DNA of 64,000 nt, from assembly GCF_024498135.1 (NCBI RefSeq), contig NZ_JANHOH010000002.1:310001-374000 (forward strand). The letters are read 5' to 3'. The translations under genes and the position numbers were made by a program. This stretch comes from Mucilaginibacter aquariorum (GTDB lineage: Bacteria > Bacteroidota > Bacteroidia > Sphingobacteriales > Sphingobacteriaceae). This document shows, piece after piece, positions 1-7,439 of the stretch; the first letter of the stretch is position 1; each line of letters opens with the position of its first letter. The notes beneath the pieces were generated by a model, which did not search any database, was not told the origin of the DNA, and was given only the letters and a program-made list of their open reading frames with translations.

Positions 1-138
1 TGGAGCTTTCCAGCGTGCCGAATAAAGAGACTTGTTTCAGCATGAGTTTTCCGATAAAAAAATTATAATGGTTACAATAACGATCAGATAACCGGTTACG
101 TATTGTTTTGCAACCGTACCTTTACTTCAAAAAAGATC

Positions 139-474
139 ATGACAACTTTAAGTAAGATCTTCATATCCGGCTACCCGCTTACCATGGAGGAAATGGACCT
201 GGCACAATTGGTCGGTCCGCATGGCGAGATCGCCACAATCAAGCTCGTGCGGGATAAAGCCACGCGGAAACCTAAAGGCTATGCGTTCATCGAAATGGCC
301 AACCCTGAAGCTGCAGCGGAAGTAGTGGCGGCCCTGCATGGTGTTCCGCTCCAGGATAAAGTGCTGACCGTAACTATTGTGGAAGAAAAGCCGGTGACGT
401 CCGCTACGCTCTATCAAAAAGTTCGCCGTGCACCTGACCCTATCAAGAGAAAACGGCCTCGTTTGCCTAAATGA
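139..474 (+). CDS. RRM-domain RNA-binding protein
   Basis: Small single-RRM protein of 111 residues. RNP2 is seen near the N-terminus (IFISGY) and RNP1 near residue 45-55 (KGYAFIEM), followed by a basic tail rich in Lys, Arg and Pro. Such proteins bind single-stranded RNA; their bacterial roles are poorly known, often linked to cold or stress. An in-frame ATG lies upstream at 103, but family members begin just before the first beta strand, so ATG 139 is preferred. A second RRM gene lies at 23770-24060 in the chromosomal part, so this copy is probably element cargo. It stands alone, ahead of an oppositely oriented membrane-protein gene. Confidence 0.85.
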   Translation: MTTLSKIFISGYPLTMEEMDLAQLVGPHGEIATIKLVRDKATRKPKGYAFIEMANPEAAAEVVAALHGVPLQDKVLTVTIVEEKPVTSATLYQKVRRAPDPIKRKRPRLPK

Positions 475-504
475 TCATTGGCCCTACCAGATCAGCCCGA
501 TCTG

Positions 505-1134
505 CTAAGATTTCAGCCGACGGACCTTATAAAAATATACTGCCAGGAGCAGCATCGACCCGGAAGCGGTAACCAGCCAGGGTGAGCCGATAAGCAGCGT
601 CATGGTAGTGAATTGCGGATAAAAATAAGCGAAGCAGATCAGCGGCAATATGAAACCGTTAGCGAGCAGAAAGCGGCGAAGCCATAGATTTCTACTGCCT
701 TTTCTTGGCATTCCTAAACCGGCAAAGAAAGTAGATATCCCCATGCAGATGTATCCCAGGGCATCCAGGGTCCAGAAGAACGAGTGCGGCTTAACCGTAA
801 GGACGGTTTCCTGCCGGTTAACCAACGATGTCGGAATAACCGTGGCCAACTGCACGCTATACATTAAGATCACATATCCTGCATACAGGACAGCAAACAA
901 TACCGCCGCATGGGGCCAGAACCGGCGCTCGACCGGTGACAGTTCATGAAATGCCAGTATCGCCAGCAAAAATGCGGGGGCGATCGCCAGCGAGCAACCG
1001 TAAATAAGGCGGTCATCCAGCGGGTAATGCAACACCCCTAACACCTGTAAGATCTGCACCGCACCATATGCTACGATGGCAACGAATGCGACCAATGCGC
1101 AATAGAATCCGAAAATAGTAATATGCTGTTTCAT
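505..1134 (-). CDS. Multi-pass membrane protein of unknown function
   Basis: 209 residues with about five or six hydrophobic segments: near residues 8-30, 45-62, 75-97, a weaker one around 125-142, then 153-170 and 182-200. They are joined by short polar loops, with a basic C-terminus (KVRRLKS). I recognise no family or catalytic motif. It is transcribed leftward, divergent from the two universal stress protein genes, and shares with them a 268-base intergenic region carrying a GTGA-N6-TCAC palindrome. Its function is unknown; the setting suggests an envelope role linked to the stress and cation cargo. Confidence 0.6.
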   Translation of the reverse strand: MKQHITIFGFYCALVAFVAIVAYGAVQILQVLGVLHYPLDDRLIYGCSLAIAPAFLLAILAFHELSPVERRFWPHAAVLFAVLYAGYVILMYSVQLATVIPTSLVNRQETVLTVKPHSFFWTLDALGYICMGISTFFAGLGMPRKGSRNLWLRRFLLANGFILPLICFAYFYPQFTTMTLLIGSPWLVTASGSMLLLAVYFYKVRRLKS

Positions 1135-1402
1135 AGTTAAAAGGTCCGGCTAAAATTTGAGCTCCGAAATGATCACTGTCATGCGCCTAGATGCTATCAG
1201 GCATCATACCGGGGATGATGAGGGTGTCTTACTCCGGTCTCAACGCCTTATTTATATCAGCCGATGCGACTACCTAACAGCTTAGTGATCAGCGTCACTC
1301 ATTACTGTGCAGGCAATCATTCCCGATCAGCTCACTTTGTCGAATATTTGATTATAAGGTGATGGACAACTTAACGGCTCCTGTTCCTCAAACAATTACG
1401 AC
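1135..1402. promoter_or_regulatory. Divergent control region with CRP/FNR-type palindrome
   Basis: Intergenic region between a leftward membrane-protein gene and rightward stress genes. At 1284-1299 it holds AGTGATCAGCGTCACT, whose core GTGA-N6-TCAC matches the symmetrical core of CRP/FNR-family sites (TGTGA-N6-TCACA). The same core recurs at 7371-7384 upstream of another cargo gene. Two further small palindromes are present: GATGC/GCATC around 1189-1204 and CATCAT/ATGATG at 1202-1220. I could not place a convincing -33/-7 promoter. Confidence 0.5.
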
Positions 1403-2236
1403 ATGAAAAGAATCAGTGCAGTTTTTGACGGATTGAAATTCTCCGCCAGCACCCTGGGTTATGCGATCGCTCTGGCTAAGCGTAGCGGGGCGCTATTGTC
1501 AGGCGTCTTCCTGGAATCTTTTCTTTATCACAGCTATGAACTGCAGGACGCCATTGGCCGGCACGGCTTATCAGCGGTCAAAATGAAACACCAGCTTGAA
1601 AAAGATCAAATGGCCAGGTTAAATTCGATCCGGGATTTTGAACAGGCTTGCTTAGCAGCGCAGATCCAGTTCAATGTTCATCGCGATAAAGGCCTGAGCA
1701 TCCTGGAAGTGCTGAAGGAAAGCATTTACAGTGACCTGCTGCTGGTGAGCGCTGAAGAGACTTTCAGTCATGGCCCCGATAAAATGCCTGGGCAATTCCT
1801 GCGCGAACTTCTTGAAGAAACGCAATGCCCGGTATTGGTTGTCCCCAAAGAACAGCGAACGATCGAGCAGGTCATCCTGCTGTTTGATGGTAAACCGGCG
1901 TCAGTACAAGCTATTAAGCTGTTCAATTATGTCATGCCCTGGCTTCATGGCAAAGCCGTTGAGGTTGTGACGGTTTCAGCTACGAGTGACGCCGTCCCGA
2001 CCGATTACCGGCTGATCAAAGAATTTATCAGCTGCCATTACCCGGCCGCAAGCTATACGCTCTTGACCGGCGATCCTGAAAAGGAATTAAGCGACTACCT
2101 CAACAGCCTCAATAAAAATTGCCTGGTCGTTTTAGGTGCTTACCAGCGCGGAAAGGTCTCCCGCTGGTTTCACCCCAGCCTGGCGGATAACCTGTTGCAG
2201 CGGACCGATCTCCCCTTATTCATTGCTCATTTGTAA
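1403..2236 (+). CDS. Universal stress protein, tandem UspA domains
   Basis: 277 residues forming two UspA-like halves, about 1-150 and 155-277. Each half starts with a beta strand (KRISAVFDGL; QVILLFDGK) and ends with a strand of the type CPVLVVP or LPLFIAHL. The nucleotide-binding glycine motif is only partly kept (LGAYQRG in the second half; SAEETFSHG in the first), so ATP binding is uncertain. The family is cytosolic and acts in survival under starvation, oxygen limitation or oxidants. It is followed after 9 bases by a second Usp gene and then a P-type ATPase, so the three probably form one operon driven from the region upstream of 1403. Confidence 0.85.
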   Translation: MKRISAVFDGLKFSASTLGYAIALAKRSGALLSGVFLESFLYHSYELQDAIGRHGLSAVKMKHQLEKDQMARLNSIRDFEQACLAAQIQFNVHRDKGLSILEVLKESIYSDLLLVSAEETFSHGPDKMPGQFLRELLEETQCPVLVVPKEQRTIEQVILLFDGKPASVQAIKLFNYVMPWLHGKAVEVVTVSATSDAVPTDYRLIKEFISCHYPAASYTLLTGDPEKELSDYLNSLNKNCLVVLGAYQRGKVSRWFHPSLADNLLQRTDLPLFIAHL

Positions 2237-2245
2237 TAAAATATC

Positions 2246-3085
2246 ATGGAAAAGATACTTGTAACCACTGACCAGTCAGCTAATTCAAAAGCGGCTATCA
2301 GATTCGCTATTGCGCTGGCAAAGCAACGCAAGGCCCAGCTCACTGTCCTGCATGTCTATCATCTTCTGAAGCCATTTAAATGGACCGAGCAGCAATTTGC
2401 GGCTTACACCGAAGAGTTTTGCCAGAAAACGACGAGTGAACTGACGGCATTTGTCGCCAAAATTTATCATGAGCTCAAGGAACCGGATATGGATTATCAG
2501 CTGGTGCTCGTGTCCAATATGGATGTTGTGGAAGGCATCATTACTTATGCCAGCCAGCAGGGTTACGCCTACATCTGTATCAGTACCCGGGGGGCCGGAG
2601 CCGTACGGAAACTATTCGGCACCCACACCGCCAAACTGATCAGCAGTTCCCCGGTGCCGGTGATCAGCGTACCCCGCGGCTATCGCTTAACACCCGTAAA
2701 GGAGGTGCTTTACGCCGCAGATATGACCGATTATGAAGTTGAATTAAAAAAAGTTGCGGATTTCGCCAGGCCGCTTCATGCGACCGTCTCCATGGTGCAT
2801 ATTTCCTACCCGTATGAATTGCTGTGGGATAAGGCGGTCGCCGAAGACACCCTGCGGAAGAAGGCCAATTACGACATCAACCTGCTCACGCCTCCGAGAG
2901 ACTTGGTGAACGCCTTAATGGAAGACCTTGAGCTCATCATTAAAAAACGAAAGCCATCACTACTCGTGCTGTTTACGCATCAAACGAGATCGCTTTTTGA
3001 TAAGTTGTTCCTCCCTTCCAATGCGGAAACTTATTCATTTCACGGCAAGATCCCGATGCTGACGTACAAAAAGGAACATCAATAG
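2246..3085 (+). CDS. Universal stress protein, tandem UspA domains
   Basis: 279 residues, again two Usp domains. The first (about 1-145) opens with EKILVTTDQSANSKAAIRFA and keeps a good nucleotide-binding loop in its second part (STRGAGAVRKLFGTHTAKLI), then VPVISVPRG. The second half (about 150-279) is more diverged. It is closer to ATP-binding Usp proteins than its upstream neighbour. The gene begins 9 bases after that gene and ends 24 bases before the P-type ATPase start, indicating co-transcription. Usp genes beside cation ATPases are also known in the mycobacterial dormancy (DosR) regulon; I infer only an analogous stress role here. Confidence 0.88.
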   Translation: MEKILVTTDQSANSKAAIRFAIALAKQRKAQLTVLHVYHLLKPFKWTEQQFAAYTEEFCQKTTSELTAFVAKIYHELKEPDMDYQLVLVSNMDVVEGIITYASQQGYAYICISTRGAGAVRKLFGTHTAKLISSSPVPVISVPRGYRLTPVKEVLYAADMTDYEVELKKVADFARPLHATVSMVHISYPYELLWDKAVAEDTLRKKANYDINLLTPPRDLVNALMEDLELIIKKRKPSLLVLFTHQTRSLFDKLFLPSNAETYSFHGKIPMLTYKKEHQ

Positions 3086-3109
3086 ATCCATCATCTAAAA
3101 CAGCTTCTG

Positions 3110-5770
3110 ATGAACTATCCGCTGATACGACCGTTCGCCATGCAGGCATCCGTGGTGACCTCCCAGCTTCGGACCGATATGGAGAACGGACTGACCGAAG
3201 CGGAGTCCATCCGACGCAGAGACCAATATGGCTTAAATACCTACCATGTCCAGCAGCAAAAAAACGTTTGGCGGATACTGCTGGCCCAGTTTAGCGGTCC
3301 TATCGTCTATCTGCTGATCTTTGGGGCCGGCGTATCGTTCTACTTCAGGGATATGCTCGAAGGCATATCGATCCTTGTTGTGATCATCATCAACGCGCTG
3401 ATCGGCTTCCTGATGGAGATCCAGGCACGCAGCTCCATGAAAGCTTTGCAAAAGATGGATATCGTTACCGCCCGGGTAATTCGCGCAGGTAGGTTACAAA
3501 AGGTTCCGGCGGAACAACTGGTACCGGGCGATCTGGTGGTCTGTGAAGCAGGGGATATCATTCCCGCAGACGGCCGTCTGATCACGGTCAATCACTTTCA
3601 ATGCGACGAGTCATCACTCACCGGTGAATCGATACCTTGCACCAAATCGGTGGACGCATTGCCGGAACAAACGTTTATTGGTGACCAGGAAAATATGGTG
3701 TTCAAAGGTACTGCGGTAGTAAGCGGCAATGCCAAAATGATTGTGACAGGCATTGCGGACCAGACGTATTTAGGCACGATCACTTCACTGGTTGCGACGG
3801 CAACGGCTATGGTCACGCCACTGGATAAGAAACTGAATCAATTAAGCCGAACGCTGATCTGGATCACACTGACGATGACCGCAATCTTTGCGTTGACAGC
3901 AGTACTGCAAGGCAAAGCACTATTAACGATCATCGAAACCTCCATCGCCCTGGCGGTAGCCGCTATACCTGAAGGTTTACCGATCGTCGCCACCGTGGCT
4001 TTGTCTTACGGGATGTTGCTCATGGCGCGGCGGAATGCCATCGTAAAACACTTGTCTGCGGTAGAAACGCTCGGCAGCACGGGGGTGATCCTGACGGATA
4101 AGACCGGCACATTAACCGAAAACAAGATCACGCTGGACACTTTATTGTTCCCGAATGAAACTGTGAAGGTCGTGATCACCGGCCATCAACTCGAATTTCC
4201 AGAAGAAAAATTACAGAAAGACCATGAAAATTTCCGGCTGCTTTTATTAACCGGTGTCTTATGCAATAACGCTGAAGCAAGCGCCGGTGACCCGATAGAG
4301 GTCTGCCTGCAGGAAACCGCTAAAGCCGCAAACGTGGATATGGAACTGCAGCACAGATTGTATCCACGCGTCGACGAGATACCCTTCAGCTCAGATATTA
4401 TGATGATGGGCACTTTGCATCAGACCACTTCAGGCTATTTCGTAGCAACTAAAGGTTCAGTTGAGCAATTACTTGAAAAATGTAACTGGTTGCAAAACGG
4501 AAATGATATCGTTCCCCTAACTGTTCCGCTCAAGCAACAAATATTGACCAGATCAGAAAAAATGTCGGCGAGTGGTTTACGCGTCCTGGCCTTTGCTTAC
4601 AAAGCGGCAAAGCAGATCGCGACCACTAACTACTTGCAGGATCTGGTATACATCGGCATGGCAGGCTTTCTCGACCCGCCAAGAAATGATATCAGGGGAG
4701 CGATCATCGACTGCAGAAATGCAGGTATCAAGGTGGTCATGATCACCGGGGACCATCCTCAAACCGCCCTGAATATTGCCCGGAAAGTGGGCCTGATCGA
4801 AGACCACCAAAGCCAGGTGTTGACAGGACAGGAACTTCCCGGTACAAATGACCTGACGCCGGCCTGGCGCGAACGCATCCTGAGGACAGCGGTGTTTGCC
4901 CGGACGACGGCCCAGCAAAAGTTGCAGATCGCCGACGTGTTTCAGCAGGCCGGGATGATCATTGCCATGACCGGCGATGGCGTCAATGATGCACCGGCTT
5001 TAAAAAAGGCGGATGTAGGGATCGCTATGGGTGTAGGCGGAACACAGGTCGCCAAAGAAACGGCCGGTATCGTTCTCAAAGATGACTCGTTTTCGTCGAT
5101 CGCTCAAGCTGTGGCGCATGGCCGCGAGATCTTCCAGAACATTCAAAAGTTCGTGGTCTATCTGGTCTCCTGTAATCTGAGTGAGATCTTTATGGTAACC
5201 ATTATGGGTATAATTATGCCCGGCGCAACTTTGCTGCCGCTGCAGATCCTCTTCCTGAACATGGTGACTGACATCTTTCCAGCGCTGGCACTTGGTTTAG
5301 GTACCGGGGACAGGACGGTGATGCAAAAACCGCCCCGAGATCCCCAAAGGGGCATTATCGCCGGTCGGAAATGGTTCCTCATCGCCTTATACGCAGGCTC
5401 GATCACGCTGGCGGTGATCTGCTCCGTGCTTTACGGCAGGGACGTATTGCACGTGAACGATCGTGCGTGCAATAACCTGGCCTTTATTACGCTCACCTTT
5501 GCCCAATTATTCCATGTATTCAATATGGCATCATACGGCTCAGACCTGGTCTTCAATGAGATCACCCGCAATAAATGGGTCTGGCTGGCCGTCTTGTTCT
5601 GCGGCGGGCTCATGCTGGCGGTGTTTTCCGTCCCGGGTTTGCGCCTGGTTCTTGGATTGTCGGTTCTGCCTTTGCGATCGTGGTTCATTGCCATCCTGAC
5701 CAGTCTCTTACCGCTGGCCAGTTTTCAGTTGTACCGTCTTATTCATAAATACATGGGCCGTAGCCTTTAG
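3110..5770 (+). CDS. Cation-translocating P2-type ATPase, Ca2+-type signature
   Basis: 886-residue P-type ATPase. In order: a cation-ATPase N-terminal domain (about 10-75), M1-M2, an actuator domain with TGES (about 168), M3-M4 with IPEGLP (about 287), phosphorylation motif DKTGTLTE with Asp about 330, nucleotide-binding domain, the MITGDHPQTA and MTGDGVNDAPALKKADVGIAMG hinge motifs, then six C-terminal helices. M6 has NMVTD, which with PEGLP is the site II set of SERCA/PMCA-like Ca2+ (or Mn2+) pumps, so Ca2+ export is the most likely activity. It acts in the inner membrane and is third in an operon with two Usp genes. It converges on the next gene with only 10 bases between stops. Confidence 0.92.
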   Translation: MNYPLIRPFAMQASVVTSQLRTDMENGLTEAESIRRRDQYGLNTYHVQQQKNVWRILLAQFSGPIVYLLIFGAGVSFYFRDMLEGISILVVIIINALIGFLMEIQARSSMKALQKMDIVTARVIRAGRLQKVPAEQLVPGDLVVCEAGDIIPADGRLITVNHFQCDESSLTGESIPCTKSVDALPEQTFIGDQENMVFKGTAVVSGNAKMIVTGIADQTYLGTITSLVATATAMVTPLDKKLNQLSRTLIWITLTMTAIFALTAVLQGKALLTIIETSIALAVAAIPEGLPIVATVALSYGMLLMARRNAIVKHLSAVETLGSTGVILTDKTGTLTENKITLDTLLFPNETVKVVITGHQLEFPEEKLQKDHENFRLLLLTGVLCNNAEASAGDPIEVCLQETAKAANVDMELQHRLYPRVDEIPFSSDIMMMGTLHQTTSGYFVATKGSVEQLLEKCNWLQNGNDIVPLTVPLKQQILTRSEKMSASGLRVLAFAYKAAKQIATTNYLQDLVYIGMAGFLDPPRNDIRGAIIDCRNAGIKVVMITGDHPQTALNIARKVGLIEDHQSQVLTGQELPGTNDLTPAWRERILRTAVFARTTAQQKLQIADVFQQAGMIIAMTGDGVNDAPALKKADVGIAMGVGGTQVAKETAGIVLKDDSFSSIAQAVAHGREIFQNIQKFVVYLVSCNLSEIFMVTIMGIIMPGATLLPLQILFLNMVTDIFPALALGLGTGDRTVMQKPPRDPQRGIIAGRKWFLIALYAGSITLAVICSVLYGRDVLHVNDRACNNLAFITLTFAQLFHVFNMASYGSDLVFNEITRNKWVWLAVLFCGGLMLAVFSVPGLRLVLGLSVLPLRSWFIAILTSLLPLASFQLYRLIHKYMGRSL

Positions 5771-5780
5771 TCTTAATGCG

Positions 5781-6842
5781 TTAATGCGTTCCTTCGGCCG
5801 GGTCATCGCCCAGCAACACCGCCCATTGCCGATAATGATCACTGCGGTCGAAAATGAGCTTGAGGATAGCCAACACAGGCATAGCCAGGAACATGCCGGA
5901 AAGCCCGGCCATCGCTCCGCCGGCAATAATCCCAACGATGGAAACAAGGGGGTTGATCTTGACCTGAGAACCGACAATACGCGGCATCAGGATATTATTG
6001 TCCAGGAACTGCACGACGGTGATCGCACCCAGCACGATCAGCACGTCGGCCAACTGGTCGGATGAGGCTAACGTAAGCAATGCACCAAGTATATTGCCGA
6101 TGAGCGCGCCCAAATAAGGGATAAGGTTCAAAAAGGCAAAAATGATCCCGATCAACAAAGCATTCTGAATCCCGAATACCCACAACAAGCCGCCAAGCAG
6201 GATAATGATATAAGTGATCTGGATCAACAGTCCGATCAAATAATTTTTGACCATCCGCTCAGCCTCCCGAATGGTCTCCCAAACCATGGTATGCTGCGCC
6301 TCATTGAACCACATTAGCAGGAATTTGATGAACAGCTTTCGGTAAAGCATGATCAGGTAGATATAGATAGGTAGCAAGCCCAGAAAAATGATCATACCTG
6401 ATACAGATCCTATAGCGGTACTTATAAGACCGTCAAGCGAATTAAACAACTTCTTACTTTGTACATCAATAAAGTGGACCTGTTCCTTTGGCGAGTAACC
6501 AAAAGAACGGCTGATCCAAATACTGAGGTCGTCCAGATGCTTGGTAACCGTATGCTGGATCTTAGGGAAATCGTCCAGCAACGCACCCACCTGATTGGAG
6601 AACAGCCAGATGATCAAGGCAACGACGATGGAGAACAGCAAAATCGGTAAAAACACCGCGACCGCTTCCGGCAATCGCCCTTTTCTAAACAAACGAAACA
6701 GGGGTAGCAACAGGAGACTAAAGAAAAACGCCATCAATAATGGCATGACGATGGTTTCAGCTGCCACGATCAACCAGCCTAAAACAAATAAACCTATCAG
6801 TTCTATAGCGCGTTTGACCGTAACAGGTAGGGCTGTTTTCAT
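5781..6842 (-). CDS. AI-2E family transporter (PerM/TqsA-like permease)
   Basis: 353 residues, close to the usual family length. There are two to three N-terminal helices (about 10-35 and 60-85), a periplasmic stretch (about 90-145), then five or so helices to about residue 345. The C-terminal half carries the glycine-rich region LIPYLGALIGNILGALLTL and the family hallmark with ILMPRIVGSQVKINPLV. Members export autoinducer-2, other small molecules or Na+ (some are Na+/H+ antiporters), so the substrate cannot be named from sequence. Its ATG overlaps the TGA of the upstream gene (bases 6839-6842), implying translational coupling. Confidence 0.9.
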   Translation of the reverse strand: MKTALPVTVKRAIELIGLFVLGWLIVAAETIVMPLLMAFFFSLLLLPLFRLFRKGRLPEAVAVFLPILLFSIVVALIIWLFSNQVGALLDDFPKIQHTVTKHLDDLSIWISRSFGYSPKEQVHFIDVQSKKLFNSLDGLISTAIGSVSGMIIFLGLLPIYIYLIMLYRKLFIKFLLMWFNEAQHTMVWETIREAERMVKNYLIGLLIQITYIIILLGGLLWVFGIQNALLIGIIFAFLNLIPYLGALIGNILGALLTLASSDQLADVLIVLGAITVVQFLDNNILMPRIVGSQVKINPLVSIVGIIAGGAMAGLSGMFLAMPVLAILKLIFDRSDHYRQWAVLLGDDPAEGTH

Positions 6843-7309
6843 TTGCGCTGACTATTCTGATATGTCGCGATAATACCCAATTCGGTGTGCCGAATCTTAC
6901 CCCCCAAATAACCGGTCCAGGCTGTAGTTATAAAGGCAAGCACACTTGCAGCCAGTACGAGCCACGACAGCGGTCGGGCGATCGAGGAGCTTATGATCGT
7001 GGCGATGATCCCGATGAGCGCGAGGCAGCCAACTACAATCAATGCGATCAGCGTTATCAGCGCCGCTTCCGCATGGTCTTCTATCAGCCGGTCAGAAAAC
7101 CCTGGCAAATGTTCAACGAGTTCTTCTGCGCCTTCGCCAGTTGCGTAGGCAATACACGCCCCTACAGCAGACAGGATCAGTACATTATAGCCGGCGATCA
7201 GGGTGGCATGGCTTTTTGTCCATATCCCATGGATCAAAACCAAAGCACCCAAAGCTGTTCCGACGATGGGAAGGTGGGTGATCAATAAGTGGATGTGTGT
7301 CTGATTCAT
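6839..7309 (-). CDS. Small membrane protein, DUF2231-like
   Basis: 156 residues from ATG 7309. An in-frame ATG at 7384 exists, but the added residues are polar and unlike the family, and would read through the palindrome at 7371-7384. The N-terminus, MNQTHIHLLITHLPIVGTAL, is typical of DUF2231-like proteins, whose conserved His residues may bind metal or haem. Four hydrophobic helices follow (about 10-30, 35-58, 85-112, 118-140). A gap between the second and third carries GEGAEELVEHLPGFSD, also typical. The gene is coupled by a 4-base overlap to the AI-2E permease gene. Function unknown. Confidence 0.75.
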   Translation of the reverse strand: MNQTHIHLLITHLPIVGTALGALVLIHGIWTKSHATLIAGYNVLILSAVGACIAYATGEGAEELVEHLPGFSDRLIEDHAEAALITLIALIVVGCLALIGIIATIISSSIARPLSWLVLAASVLAFITTAWTGYLGGKIRHTELGIIATYQNSQRK

Positions 7310-7370
7310 GATCTTTAATAAAGTTCGATACCCAATAGCCGAATTCAAGTAATGTTCATCAGCAGTAATG

Positions 7371-7384
7371 GTGATGTTCGTCAC
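7371..7384. promoter_or_regulatory. GTGA-N6-TCAC palindrome (CRP/FNR-type core)
   Basis: GTGATGTTCGTCAC lies in the divergent space between the leftward DUF2231-like gene and the rightward second P-type ATPase. It has the same core and spacer length as the site at 1285-1298. Symmetry and repetition suggest binding of a dimeric CRP/FNR-family regulator. No such regulator gene is in the window. Confidence 0.5.
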
Positions 7385-7439
7385 GTGCCTGAAGTGAACC
7401 AGCGTTTAAATTTGGTCATACCATCATCTCGTTTAGATC

